A stretch of 64,000 nucleotides of DNA from Kluyvera ascorbata_C (GTDB lineage Bacteria; Pseudomonadota; Gammaproteobacteria; Enterobacterales; Enterobacteriaceae): NCBI RefSeq assembly GCF_044197065.1, contig NZ_JBIQOI010000013.1:29040-93039 (forward strand), written 5' to 3'. Position numbers and translations under genes: made by a program. Below, in pieces: positions 51,078-59,841 of the stretch. The stretch's first letter is position 1. Every line of letters starts with the position of its first letter. The notes below the pieces were generated by a model that was not told the DNA's origin, made no database searches, and saw only the letters and a program-made list of their open reading frames with translations.

Positions 51078-51599
51078 GTGTTTGATATTGGTTTCAGTGA
51101 ACTGCTGCTGGTGTTTATTATTGGCCTCGTTGTGCTGGGGCCAAAACGCTTACCGGTAGCAGTGAAGACGGTTGTTGGCTGGATCCGCGCGCTGCGCTCT
51201 CTGGCGACAACCGTACAAAACGAGCTGACGCAGGAGCTTAAACTCCAGGAATTTCAGGACAGCCTGAAAAAAGTGGAGAAAGCGAGTCTGGATAACCTGA
51301 CGCCAGAACTTAAGGCCTCCATGGACGAGCTGCGTGAAGCGGCAGAGTCGATGAAGCGTTCTTACACGGCGAACGATCCTGAAAAGGCGAGCGACGAGGC
51401 CAATACCATCCATAACCCGGTGGTGAAGGATAAGGACGCTGTGAAGCCGGAAGTTGCTGAGCCGCACGTCGACGAGCCTAAAGCGTCGTCTGCGGAGGTA
51501 CCTGCGTCTGACGCCGAGGCAGTAAAGCCCACGGAGAAAGAGAAAGTTCCTGCGGCCGCTGTTCATGATTCATCCCCCGCATCGAGTGATAAACCGTAA
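51078..51599 (+). CDS. tatB: Twin-arginine translocase subunit TatB
   Basis: TatB forms the Tat substrate receptor with TatC. It starts with GTG at 51078 and has 173 residues. The N-terminal helix MFDIGFSELLLVFIIGLVVL, the conserved GPKRLPVAVKTV hinge with Pro22 and a long amphipathic helix are followed by an Ala/Glu/Pro-rich disordered tail (about 115-173) that varies between species. Two bases separate it from tatC. Confidence 0.96.
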   Translation: MFDIGFSELLLVFIIGLVVLGPKRLPVAVKTVVGWIRALRSLATTVQNELTQELKLQEFQDSLKKVEKASLDNLTPELKASMDELREAAESMKRSYTANDPEKASDEANTIHNPVVKDKDAVKPEVAEPHVDEPKASSAEVPASDAEAVKPTEKEKVPAAAVHDSSPASSDKP

Positions 51600-51601
51600 A
51601 C

Positions 51602-52366
51602 ATGAGCGTAGAAGATACTCAACCGCTGATCGCTCATTTGATTGAGCTGCGTAAGCGCCTGCTCAACTGCATCATTGCGGTCATCGTGATTTTCCTGGCG
51701 TTGGTCTACTTCGCCAATGATATCTATCAGATGGTCTCCGCCCCGCTGATTAAGCAGATGCCGGCAGGCGCGACGATGATTGCCACCGACGTGGCGTCTC
51801 CGTTCTTTACGCCTATCAAGCTGACCTTTATGGTCTCGTTGATTCTGTCCGCCCCGGTCATCCTGTATCAGGTTTGGGCGTTTGTCGCGCCTGCGCTGTA
51901 CAAGCATGAACGTCGGTTGGTCGTGCCGCTGCTGGTCTCCAGTACGCTGCTGTTCTATATCGGCATGGCGTTCGCCTACTTTGTGGTGTTCCCGCTGGCA
52001 TTTGGCTTCCTGACGCACACCGCGCCGGAAGGGGTGCTGGTCTCGACCGATATTAAGAGCTACCTCGATTTTGTCATGTCGCTGTTTATTGCGTTCGGCG
52101 TGTCGTTCGAGGTGCCGGTGGCGATTGTGCTGCTCTGCTGGGTGGGTGTGACCACGCCGGACGATCTGCGGAAAAAACGTCCGTATGTGCTGGTCGGCGC
52201 CTTCGTTGTTGGCATGCTGCTGACGCCGCCAGATGTGTTCTCGCAAACGCTGCTGGCGATTCCGATGTACTGTTTGTTCGAAGTGGGGGTGTTCTTCTCT
52301 CGCTTCTACGCTGGGAAGCGGCTGACGCGTGATGAAGACGCGGAAGAAGAACAAGCTGAAGAATAA
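51602..52366 (+). CDS. tatC: Twin-arginine translocase subunit TatC
   Basis: TatC is the core receptor of the Tat translocase and binds the twin-arginine signal peptide. It has 254 residues and six membrane segments. The N-terminal signature PLIAHLIELRKRLLNC contains the Glu that contacts the arginine pair, and FVAPALYKHERR (about 98-109) contains the second conserved Glu. The acidic tail DEDAEEEQAEE is typical. It is the last translocase gene of the operon. Confidence 0.97.
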   Translation: MSVEDTQPLIAHLIELRKRLLNCIIAVIVIFLALVYFANDIYQMVSAPLIKQMPAGATMIATDVASPFFTPIKLTFMVSLILSAPVILYQVWAFVAPALYKHERRLVVPLLVSSTLLFYIGMAFAYFVVFPLAFGFLTHTAPEGVLVSTDIKSYLDFVMSLFIAFGVSFEVPVAIVLLCWVGVTTPDDLRKKRPYVLVGAFVVGMLLTPPDVFSQTLLAIPMYCLFEVGVFFSRFYAGKRLTRDEDAEEEQAEE

Positions 52367-52370
52367 TCAC

Positions 52371-52392
52371 CAACCGCCCGCCAGGGCGGTTG
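52371..52392 (+). other. Hairpin between tatC and tatD
   Basis: CAACCGCCC and GGGCGGTTG form a perfect 9-bp stem around GCCA, just after the tatC stop and before the tatD Shine-Dalgarno. There is no T-run. It may reduce tatD expression relative to tatABC or mark an mRNA processing point. Confidence 0.6.
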
Positions 52393-52408
52393 TCATATGG
52401 GAGTGATG

Positions 52409-53191
52409 ATGTTTGACATTGGGGTCAATCTGACCAGTTCACAGTTTGCCCGCGACCGCGATGAGGTGGTTGCTCGGGCACGTGCCGCCGGTGTACACGG
52501 CATGCTGCTAACGGGTACCAACCTGCGTGAAAGCGAAGAAGCGCAGCGGCTGGCTGAACGCTTTGAATGCTGCTGGTCTACCGCTGGCGTGCATCCGCAT
52601 GATGCCAGCAGCTGGTCTGCGGAAGTCGCAGAAGCCATCTATACGCTGGTCAATAAGCCGGAAGTGGTGGCGGTGGGCGAGTGTGGTCTCGATTTTAATC
52701 GCAATTTCTCTACGCCAGCCGAGCAGGAAGTGGCGTTTACCGCGCAGCTGGCAATGGCCGCTGAACTCGGTATGCCGGTGTTTCTCCACTGCCGCGACGC
52801 GCACGACCGTTTTCTCACTCTGCTGGAACCGTGGCTCGACCATCTACCTGGCGCGGTGCTGCACTGCTTTACCGGGACACGGGATGAAGCGCAAGCGTGT
52901 CTGGATCGCGGGCTGTCGATTGGCATTACCGGCTGGGTATGCGATGAACGCCGTGGGCTTGAGCTTCGCGAACTGCTGCCGATGATTCCGGCGGACAGGT
53001 TACTGCTGGAGACGGATGCACCATACCTGCTACCGCGCGATATGACGCCAAAGCCAGCCTCACGGCGTAATGAACCTGCCTACGTGACGCATATTCTGGC
53101 GCGCGTTGCGAAATGGCGCGCTGAAGAGGCGCAATGGCTGGAAGCCGTCACAGACAATAACGCCAGACGGCTGTTTAATATCCACTTTTAA
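52409..53191 (+). CDS. tatD: 3'-5' DNase/TatD-family metal-dependent hydrolase
   Basis: TatD is a Mg2+-dependent 3'-5' exonuclease of the TIM-barrel hydrolase family, linked to DNA repair and peroxide resistance rather than to Tat export itself. The ATG at 52409 follows GGGAG at five bases and gives 260 residues as in E. coli. Metal-site motifs: STAGVHPHD (about 59-67), GECGLDFNRNF (about 91-101), FLHCRDAHDRF, LHCFTGT, and LLETDAPYLLPRD (about 200-212). The N-terminal FDIGVNLTSSQF lacks the usual HxH, replaced by GVN, as in E. coli. Confidence 0.96.
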   Translation: MFDIGVNLTSSQFARDRDEVVARARAAGVHGMLLTGTNLRESEEAQRLAERFECCWSTAGVHPHDASSWSAEVAEAIYTLVNKPEVVAVGECGLDFNRNFSTPAEQEVAFTAQLAMAAELGMPVFLHCRDAHDRFLTLLEPWLDHLPGAVLHCFTGTRDEAQACLDRGLSIGITGWVCDERRGLELRELLPMIPADRLLLETDAPYLLPRDMTPKPASRRNEPAYVTHILARVAKWRAEEAQWLEAVTDNNARRLFNIHF

Positions 53192-53192
53192 G

Positions 53193-53681
53193 TCAGGCTT
53201 TGCGGAAATCGGTGTTTTTAACGCTCTGCTTAATCTGTTTATTCAGCAGGTTGAGCAGCAGCATTGAACGCGCTTCACCGTCCGGCTCGGCAAAGATAGC
53301 CTGTAGCCCTTCGAAGGCACCTTCGGTGATAACCACGCTGTCGCCAGGGTACGGCGTTTCCGGGTCGGTAATATCATCTGACTTAAAGATAGAAAGCTGA
53401 TGAATAACCGAAGACGGCACCGTTGCCGGGCTCATCCCAAAACGGACAAAATGGCTGACGCCACGGGTGGCGTTGATGGTGGTGGTGTGAATGACTTCAG
53501 GGTCAAACTCCACAAACAGATAGTTCGGGAACAGCGGCTCACTGACTGATGTGCGCTTACCGCGCACCATTTTCTCCAGGGTGATCATTGGCGTCAGGCA
53601 GTTGACCGCCTGTCGTTCCAGATGTTCCTGGGCACGCTGAAGTTGCCCGCGTTTGCAGTACAGTAAATACCAGGCTTGCAT
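53193..53681 (-). CDS. rfaH: Transcription antiterminator RfaH
   Basis: RfaH is a NusG paralogue recruited at ops elements. It extends transcription and translation of long envelope operons such as LPS core, O-antigen, capsule and F factor. It has 162 residues: an N-terminal NGN domain (MQAWYLLYCKRGQLQRAQEHLE... to about 100), a linker, and a C-terminal KOW domain (GDSVVITEGAFEGLQAIFAEPDGEARSM) that switches fold on activation. It is convergent with tatD, separated by one base, and divergent from ubiD. Confidence 0.97.
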   Translation of the reverse strand: MQAWYLLYCKRGQLQRAQEHLERQAVNCLTPMITLEKMVRGKRTSVSEPLFPNYLFVEFDPEVIHTTTINATRGVSHFVRFGMSPATVPSSVIHQLSIFKSDDITDPETPYPGDSVVITEGAFEGLQAIFAEPDGEARSMLLLNLLNKQIKQSVKNTDFRKA

Positions 53682-53844
53682 AATGACTCATTTCCGCTGT
53701 TTAGCGCGAAAGCATAACAAAAGTGCGGCTAAATCGCGATGTTGATTATTACTGCCCTAATTTACGTTAATTTAACAAAAATACAGCATCACAGGACCAT
53801 TCGCCGTATACTAAGGCGCTTACCAGGAGGCCAAGAATTACCCC

Positions 53845-55323
53845 ATGAAATACCATGACCTACGCGACTTTCTGACATTGCTCGAACAGCAGGGCGAACT
53901 AAAACGCATTAGCCTCCCGGTTGATCCCCATCTGGAAATTACCGAAATTGCCGATCGCACGCTGCGTGCCGGTGGCCCGGCGCTGCTGTTTGAAAATCCA
54001 AAGGGTTACGACATGCCGGTGCTGTGTAACCTGTTTGGCACGCCTAAGCGCGTCGCGATGGGTATGGGGCAGGAAGATGTCAGCGCATTGCGCGAAGTGG
54101 GTAAACTCTTAGCCTTCCTGAAAGAACCGGAGCCGCCGAAAGGCTTCCGTGACCTGTTCGACAAGCTGCCGCAGTTTAAGCAGGTGTTGAACATGCCAAC
54201 CAAACGCCTGCGCGGTGCCCCTTGTCAGCAAAAGATTATCTCCGGCGATGACGTTGATTTGTCCCGTATCCCGGTGATGACCTGCTGGCCAGAAGATGCC
54301 GCGCCGCTGATCACCTGGGGGCTGACGGTGACCCGTGGCCCGCATAAAGAGCGGCAGAACCTGGGTATTTATCGTCAGCAGGTGATTGGCAAAAACAAAC
54401 TGATTATGCGCTGGCTGTCGCATCGCGGCGGCGCGCTGGACTTCCAGGAGTGGTGTGCGGCGCACCCGGGCGAACGCTTCCCGGTATCCGTTGCACTTGG
54501 CGCAGACCCTGCGACCATTCTGGGCGCGGTAACGCCGGTGCCGGATACGCTTTCTGAGTATGCCTTCGCGGGCCTGCTGCGCGGTACTAAAACGGAAGTG
54601 GTGAAGTGTGTTTCTAACGATCTGGAAGTGCCAGCCAGCGCGGAAATCGTGCTGGAAGGTTATATCGAGATTGGCGAGATGGCACCGGAAGGCCCGTATG
54701 GCGACCATACCGGTTATTACAACGAAGTGGATAGCTTCCCGGTCTTTACCGTCACGCATATCACCCAGCGTGAAGATGCTATCTACCACTCCACCTATAC
54801 CGGCCGTCCGCCGGATGAACCCGCAGTGCTGGGCGTGGCGCTGAATGAAGTCTTCGTGCCAATTCTGCAAAAACAGTTCCCGGAAATTGTTGATTTCTAT
54901 CTGCCGCCGGAAGGGTGTTCCTATCGCCTTGCCGTTGTGACGATGAAAAAACAGTATGCGGGGCATGCAAAACGCGTAATGATGGGCGTATGGTCGTTTT
55001 TACGCCAATTTATGTACACAAAATTCGTGATTGTCTGCGATGATGACGTCAACGCACGCGACTGGAACGATGTGATATGGGCGATTACCACCCGAATGGA
55101 TCCCGCGCGGGATACGGTTCTGGTCGAGAACACGCCGATTGATTATCTGGATTTCGCCTCGCCGGTTTCCGGCTTGGGGTCGAAAATGGGCCTGGATGCC
55201 ACCAATAAATGGCCTGGGGAAACCCAGCGCGAATGGGGCCGTCCGATTAAGAAAGATCCCGCCGTTACGGCGCGTATCGATGAAATCTGGGACGAGCTGG
55301 CCATTTTCTCCGACGATAAATGA
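53845..55323 (+). CDS. ubiD: 3-octaprenyl-4-hydroxybenzoate decarboxylase
   Basis: UbiD uses the prenylated FMN made by UbiX to decarboxylate octaprenyl-hydroxybenzoate in ubiquinone synthesis. It has 492 residues, close to the 497 of E. coli, with slightly shorter ends. The ATG at 53845 gives MKYHDLRDFLTLLEQQGELK; the E. coli form has three extra residues. Conserved segments include GTPKRVAMGMG, GPHKERQNLGIYRQQ (about 167-181), EGPYGDHTGYYN (about 284-295, with active-site Glu), and VSGLGSKMGLDATNKW. It is 87 bases upstream of fre. Confidence 0.96.
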   Translation: MKYHDLRDFLTLLEQQGELKRISLPVDPHLEITEIADRTLRAGGPALLFENPKGYDMPVLCNLFGTPKRVAMGMGQEDVSALREVGKLLAFLKEPEPPKGFRDLFDKLPQFKQVLNMPTKRLRGAPCQQKIISGDDVDLSRIPVMTCWPEDAAPLITWGLTVTRGPHKERQNLGIYRQQVIGKNKLIMRWLSHRGGALDFQEWCAAHPGERFPVSVALGADPATILGAVTPVPDTLSEYAFAGLLRGTKTEVVKCVSNDLEVPASAEIVLEGYIEIGEMAPEGPYGDHTGYYNEVDSFPVFTVTHITQREDAIYHSTYTGRPPDEPAVLGVALNEVFVPILQKQFPEIVDFYLPPEGCSYRLAVVTMKKQYAGHAKRVMMGVWSFLRQFMYTKFVIVCDDDVNARDWNDVIWAITTRMDPARDTVLVENTPIDYLDFASPVSGLGSKMGLDATNKWPGETQREWGRPIKKDPAVTARIDEIWDELAIFSDDK

Positions 55324-55410
55324 TAATGATATCCTTTGAGACCTCCACGCCGCGGACAACGCATCCGCAGCGTGAAGTGTGATGAGGAAAAGACCCGACA
55401 GAGGGAGCGC

Positions 55411-56112
55411 ATGACAACCTTAAGCTGTAAAGTGACCTCGGTGGACGCCATTACCGATACGGTATATCGCGTTCGTTTAGTACCCGAAGCTGACTTCTCA
55501 TTTCGTGCCGGGCAGTACCTGATGGTCGTGATGGATGAGCGTGACAAGCGTCCGTTCTCCATGGCTTCTACGCCGGATGAAAAGGCGTTTATTGAGCTGC
55601 ATATCGGCGCGTCAGAGCTGAACCTGTACGCCATGGCGGTAATGGACCGCATCCTCAAAGAACGTGAAGTGGTTGTCGATATCCCGCACGGTGAAGCCTG
55701 GCTGCGTGAAGAAGACGATCGTCCGTTAGTGCTGATTGCGGGTGGCACCGGCTTCTCTTATGTGCGTTCAATTCTGCTGACCGCATTGACGCAAAACCCG
55801 AACCGCGAAGTGGCGATTTACTGGGGCGGCCGTGAAGAGAAGCATCTGTACGATCTCTCTGAGCTGGAAGCGCTGTCGGTTAATCATCCGAACCTGCGCG
55901 TGGTGCCGGTGGTTGAGCAGCCGGAAGAAGAGTGGCGCGGACGTTCTGGTACCGTGCTGACGGCGGTACTGCAAGATTACGGCACGCTGGCGAACCACGA
56001 TATTTATATCGCTGGTCGTTTTGAAATGGCGAAGATTGCCCGTGACCTGTTCTGCAACGAACGTCAGGCGCGTGAAGACCGTCTGTTCGGCGATGCGTTT
56101 GCCTTTATCTGA
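55411..56112 (+). CDS. fre: NAD(P)H-flavin reductase
   Basis: Fre reduces free FMN and FAD with NAD(P)H, supplying reduced flavin to ribonucleotide reductase activation, iron reduction and, probably, the neighbouring UbiD/UbiX chemistry. The ATG at 55411 after AGGGAG gives 233 residues as in E. coli. An in-frame ATG at 55336 would add 25 unrelated residues. The flavin-binding RPFSMAST (about 46-53) and the nucleotide-binding LIAGGTGFSYVRS (about 109-121) are conserved. It ends LFGDAFAFI. Confidence 0.96.
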   Translation: MTTLSCKVTSVDAITDTVYRVRLVPEADFSFRAGQYLMVVMDERDKRPFSMASTPDEKAFIELHIGASELNLYAMAVMDRILKEREVVVDIPHGEAWLREEDDRPLVLIAGGTGFSYVRSILLTALTQNPNREVAIYWGGREEKHLYDLSELEALSVNHPNLRVVPVVEQPEEEWRGRSGTVLTAVLQDYGTLANHDIYIAGRFEMAKIARDLFCNERQAREDRLFGDAFAFI

Positions 56113-56120
56113 TAGGCAAT

Positions 56121-56145
56121 AAAAAACCCGCCCCTGACAGGCGGG
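56121..56145 (-). terminator. Rho-independent terminator of fadBA (minus strand)
   Basis: On the minus strand the stem CCCGCC/GGCGGG with a 7-base loop is followed by six T (A-run at 56121-56126). It is about 140 bases downstream of the fadA stop and close to the fre 3' end. Confidence 0.7.
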
Positions 56146-56216
56146 AAGAACGGCAACTAAACTTTGTTGTGATTGCATGCTGGATAAAACGCGCTGCGTT
56201 GCTTTCCGGCATGTTT

Positions 56217-56245
56217 GCCGGGGGCGCTGCGCTTGCCCGGCCTAC
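56217..56245. repeat. REP-like palindrome between fre and fadA
   Basis: GCCGGGGGCGCTGCGCTTGC then CCGGCCTAC is an enterobacterial REP-type palindrome with the usual CGCTGCGC core, sitting between convergent genes. Confidence 0.65.
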
Positions 56246-56260
56246 AATAATGGCATACTG

Positions 56261-56289
56261 CGCGCCCCGACTTATGGGGCGCGTTTTTT
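56261..56289 (+). terminator. Rho-independent terminator of ubiD-fre
   Basis: The perfect stem CGCGCCCC/GGGGCGCG with a 7-base loop is followed by six T. The T-run overlaps the fadA stop codon on the opposite strand. Confidence 0.9.
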
Positions 56290-57451
56290 ATACGCGCTCG
56301 ATAACCGTCGCGATGCCTTGACCTAACCCGATGCACATCGTCGCCAGACCAAACTGGACATCTTTGCGCTCCATCAGGTTCAGCAGAGTGGTGCTGATAC
56401 GCGTACCGGAGCATCCGAGCGGGTGGCCCAGCGCGATCGCGCCGCCGTTAAGGTTGATCTTCTGATCAATCTGTTCCATCAGCCCCAGATCCTTAATGCA
56501 CGGCAGGATCTGTGCGGCAAACGCTTCGTTCATCTCAAACAAATCGATATCGTTCGCGGTCAGACCGGCTTTCTTCAGCGCCAGCTTCGAGGCTGGAACC
56601 GGGCCGTAACCCATAATGGATGGGTCGCAGCCAACCACCGCCATCGAACGGATACGCGCGCGCGGGGTTAAGCCCAGCTCGCGGGCGCGGCTTTCGCTCA
56701 TCACCAGCATGGCGGAAGCGCCGTCGGAAAGTGCAGATGAGGTGCCAGCGGTCACCGTACCCGTTACCGGGTCGAAGGCCGGTTTCAGCGTTGAGAGCGC
56801 TTCAACGGTGGTCTCCGGACGAATCACCTCGTCATAGTTAAACTGCTTCAGTACGCCGTCTGCGTCATGGCCGCCGGTTGGAATGATTTCATTCTTAAAG
56901 GCGCCCGATTGTGTTGCAGCCCAGGCGCGGGCGTGGGAGCGGGCGGCAAACGCATCCTGCATTTCACGGCTGATGCCGTGCATACGGGAGAGCATTTCCG
57001 CCGTTAGGCCCATCATGCCTGCGGCTTTCGCCACATTACGGCTCATGCCCGGGTGGAAATCGACGCCGTGGCTCATCGGCACGTGGCCCATGTGCTCCAC
57101 GCCGCCGACCAGACACACCTGCGCATCACCGGTCATGATCATACGAGCCGCATCGTGCAGCGCCTGCATGGAAGAACCACACAGACGGTTCACGGTCACT
57201 GCCGGTACCGAATGGGGAATTTCCGCCAGCAGCGACGCGTTACGGGCGATGTTAAAGCCCTGCTCCAGCGTCTGCTGTACGCAGCCCCAATAGATGTCGT
57301 CGATGGCCGCCGCTTCCAGCGCGGGGTTACGCGCCAGCAGGCTACGCATCAGGTGCGCGGAGAGATCCTCGGCGCGCACGTTACGGAACGCACCGCCTTT
57401 GGAACGGCCCATCGGGGTACGAATTGCATCAACAATAACAACCTGTTCCAT
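56288..57451 (-). CDS. fadA: 3-ketoacyl-CoA thiolase
   Basis: FadA is the beta subunit of the aerobic fatty-acid oxidation complex. It cleaves 3-ketoacyl-CoA with CoA to acetyl-CoA and a shortened acyl-CoA. It has 387 residues. The acylated cysteine is Cys91 in NRLCGSSMQALHDA. NEAFAAQ (about 318), GGAIALGHPLGCSG (about 336-349) with the active-site His, and CIGLGQG with the second Cys near 377 are intact. It starts nine bases after fadB on the same transcript, controlled by FadR. Confidence 0.97.
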   Translation of the reverse strand: MEQVVIVDAIRTPMGRSKGGAFRNVRAEDLSAHLMRSLLARNPALEAAAIDDIYWGCVQQTLEQGFNIARNASLLAEIPHSVPAVTVNRLCGSSMQALHDAARMIMTGDAQVCLVGGVEHMGHVPMSHGVDFHPGMSRNVAKAAGMMGLTAEMLSRMHGISREMQDAFAARSHARAWAATQSGAFKNEIIPTGGHDADGVLKQFNYDEVIRPETTVEALSTLKPAFDPVTGTVTAGTSSALSDGASAMLVMSESRARELGLTPRARIRSMAVVGCDPSIMGYGPVPASKLALKKAGLTANDIDLFEMNEAFAAQILPCIKDLGLMEQIDQKINLNGGAIALGHPLGCSGTRISTTLLNLMERKDVQFGLATMCIGLGQGIATVIERV

Positions 57452-57460
57452 CGTGACTCC

Positions 57461-59650
57461 TTAAGCCGTTTTCAGCTCACCAGCCGGACGGGCTGGCTCA
57501 ACCGGTGGATAATACGCTTCGTTATGGCGCGCTTTGTCACGCAGGCCAGCCGGGACTTCATACAGCGGACCAAGGTGCTGATACTGCTGCGCCATATCGA
57601 GGTACTTCGCGCTACCGAGCGTATCCAGCCAGCGGAACGCGCCGCCGTGGAACGGAGGGAAGCCGAGGCCGTAAACCAGCGCCATATCTGCTTCTGCCGG
57701 GCTGGCGATGATGCCTTCTTCCAGGCAGCGCACCACTTCGTTGACCATCGGGATCATCATGCGGGCAATAATCTCGTCGTCGCTGAAATCGCGCTTCGGC
57801 TGACTAACGTCTGCCAGCAGGCTATCCACCGTGGCGTCTTCTTCTTTCTTCGGCTTGCCTTTGCTGTCTTCTTTATAACGCCAGAAGCCCAGACCGTTTT
57901 TCTGACCGTAGCGGCTTGCCTCGAACAGCGCATCGATAGCGTCACGATAATCTTTCTGCATACGCTGTGGAAAACCGGCCGCCATCACCGCCTGCGCGTG
58001 GTGCGCGGTATCAATACCGACCACGTCGAGCAGATAGGCTGGGCCCATCGGCCAACCAAACTGTTTCTCCATCACTTTATCAACCTTGCGGAAATCCGCA
58101 CCGTCGCGCAGCAGCTGGCTGAAGCCAGCAAAGTACGGGAACAGTACGCGGTTGACGAAGAAGCCAGGGCAGTCGTTAACCACGATAGGCGTTTTGCCCA
58201 TCTGGCTTGCCCAAGCGACCACTTTCGCAATGGTGCTGTCTGAGGTTTTCTTACCGCGGATAATTTCGACCAGCGGCATACGGTGCACCGGGTTGAAGAA
58301 GTGCATACCGCAGAAGTTTTCCGGGCGTTCCAGCGCATCGGCCAGCTCACCGATGGGAATGGTTGAGGTGTTAGAAGCCAGCACGGTATCTGGGCGCACT
58401 TTCTGCTCGGTTTCTGCCAGTACCGCTTTTTTCACCTTCGGGTTTTCCACGACGGCTTCAACGACGACATCAACGCGGTCAAAACCGGCATACTCCAGCG
58501 TTGGCTGAATGGTGGAAATCACGCTTGCCAGCTTCAGACCGTTGATTTTGCCGCGCTCAAGCTGCTTGTTGAGCAGCTTGCTGGCTTCGGTCATGCCGAG
58601 GGGCAGCGATTTTTCATTAATATCCTTCATGATAACCGGCACGCCTTTCCAGGCGGACTGGTAAGCGATCCCGCCACCCATGATGCCCGCACCGAGTACG
58701 GCGGCATGTTTTGGCGGTTCGATATGTTTGGTCAGTTTCTTAGCCTGACCTTTTACGTATTGGTCATTGAGGAAAATACCGACCAGCGCACGTGCCTCAT
58801 TTGAGTGGGCCAGTGGAACAAAACTTTTGTTTTCCAGATTGAGCGCTTCTTCACGGCCAAAGCGGGCCGCAGCTTCAATCGTTTTCACTGCCGTGATCGG
58901 TGCCGGGTAGTGTTTACCCGCCGTCTGCATCACCATCGCTTTAGCGATAGAGAAGCTCATGGTGGCTTCAATCTTGCTGAGCTTCAGCGGCTCAAGCTTC
59001 GGTTGACGCTTGGCTTTCCAGTCGAGGTCACCGTTAATCGCCTGACGCAGTACCGCCAGCGCGCCATCGACCAGTTTTTCCTGCTTAACGATTCCGTCGA
59101 CCAGGCCAATCTTCAGCGCCTGCTCAGCACCAACATCTTTACCGGCAGCGATGATTTCCAGTGCGCTATCGGCACCCAGCAGACGCGGCATACGAACGGA
59201 GCCGCCAAAGCCCGGCATGATGCCCAGCTTGGTTTCCGGCAGGCCGATACGCAGATCCGGCGTCGCCAGACGGTAGTCGGTGGCCAGCACGCATTCGCAG
59301 CCGCCGCCCAGCGCATAGCCGTTAACGGCAGAGATGGTTGGGACTGGTAAATCTTCCAGACGGTTGAAGACGCTGTTGGCGAAGTGCAGCCACTGGCTGA
59401 ACTGTTCTTCTGGCACCAGGAACAACGAAAGGAATTCGGTGATATCCGCGCCGACAATAAAGGCCGCCTTTTCAGAGCGCAGCAGCAGCCCCTTCAGCTC
59501 TTTTTGTTTTTCGAGGACGTCGAGCGCCTGGCCGAGGCTGGCTACGGTTGCGGTATCTAATTTGTTAACTGAGCCAGGGGCATCGAACACCAGTTCGGCA
59601 ATGCCATCTTCCAGCCAGTTGAGGTACAGGGTGTCGCCTTTGTAGAGCAT
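57461..59650 (-). CDS. fadB: Fatty-acid oxidation complex alpha subunit
   Basis: FadB is multifunctional: enoyl-CoA hydratase and delta3-cis-delta2-trans isomerase in the N-terminal crotonase domain (about 1-190), and 3-hydroxyacyl-CoA dehydrogenase in the C-terminal part (about 310-729). The ATG at 59650 gives 729 residues starting MLYKGDTLYLNWLEDG as in E. coli; an ATG at 59686 would add 12 residues across the leader. Hydratase residues lie in NGYALGGGCECVLATDYRLA and GLPETKLGIMPGFGG. The NAD site AVLGAGIMGGGIAYQ and FFNPVHRMPLVEI with the dehydrogenase His are conserved. First gene of fadBA. Confidence 0.97.
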   Translation of the reverse strand: MLYKGDTLYLNWLEDGIAELVFDAPGSVNKLDTATVASLGQALDVLEKQKELKGLLLRSEKAAFIVGADITEFLSLFLVPEEQFSQWLHFANSVFNRLEDLPVPTISAVNGYALGGGCECVLATDYRLATPDLRIGLPETKLGIMPGFGGSVRMPRLLGADSALEIIAAGKDVGAEQALKIGLVDGIVKQEKLVDGALAVLRQAINGDLDWKAKRQPKLEPLKLSKIEATMSFSIAKAMVMQTAGKHYPAPITAVKTIEAAARFGREEALNLENKSFVPLAHSNEARALVGIFLNDQYVKGQAKKLTKHIEPPKHAAVLGAGIMGGGIAYQSAWKGVPVIMKDINEKSLPLGMTEASKLLNKQLERGKINGLKLASVISTIQPTLEYAGFDRVDVVVEAVVENPKVKKAVLAETEQKVRPDTVLASNTSTIPIGELADALERPENFCGMHFFNPVHRMPLVEIIRGKKTSDSTIAKVVAWASQMGKTPIVVNDCPGFFVNRVLFPYFAGFSQLLRDGADFRKVDKVMEKQFGWPMGPAYLLDVVGIDTAHHAQAVMAAGFPQRMQKDYRDAIDALFEASRYGQKNGLGFWRYKEDSKGKPKKEEDATVDSLLADVSQPKRDFSDDEIIARMMIPMVNEVVRCLEEGIIASPAEADMALVYGLGFPPFHGGAFRWLDTLGSAKYLDMAQQYQHLGPLYEVPAGLRDKARHNEAYYPPVEPARPAGELKTA

Positions 59651-59676
59651 GTCAGTCTCCTGAATCCAGCAAAGTG

Positions 59677-59693
59677 ATCTGGTCATACCAGAT
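59677..59693. promoter_or_regulatory. FadR operator of fadBA
   Basis: ATCTGGTCATACCAGAT is an almost perfect 17-base palindrome (ATCTGGT...ACCAGAT) of the FadR type, 27 bases upstream of the fadB start. FadR would repress fadBA until long-chain acyl-CoA binds it. Confidence 0.85.
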
Positions 59694-59841
59694 AATCAGG
59701 AGTGTGTATTTTGTGTTAAATAAATGCAAATGAGACTTTAAATATTTGCTGGTCGGATCACGTCCGGCGGAAATCACGCAGGGTGGGAGAGGTGTGCTAA
59801 TATGCGGGGACTAAAGGGTAAAAAAATCAGAAGGGTAAATC

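Noticed and set aside
57053..58243. Plus-strand ORF of 396 codons
   Set aside because: Entirely opposite fadA and fadB, which match their families over full length. The translation is Arg/His/Gln-rich with no domain motif.
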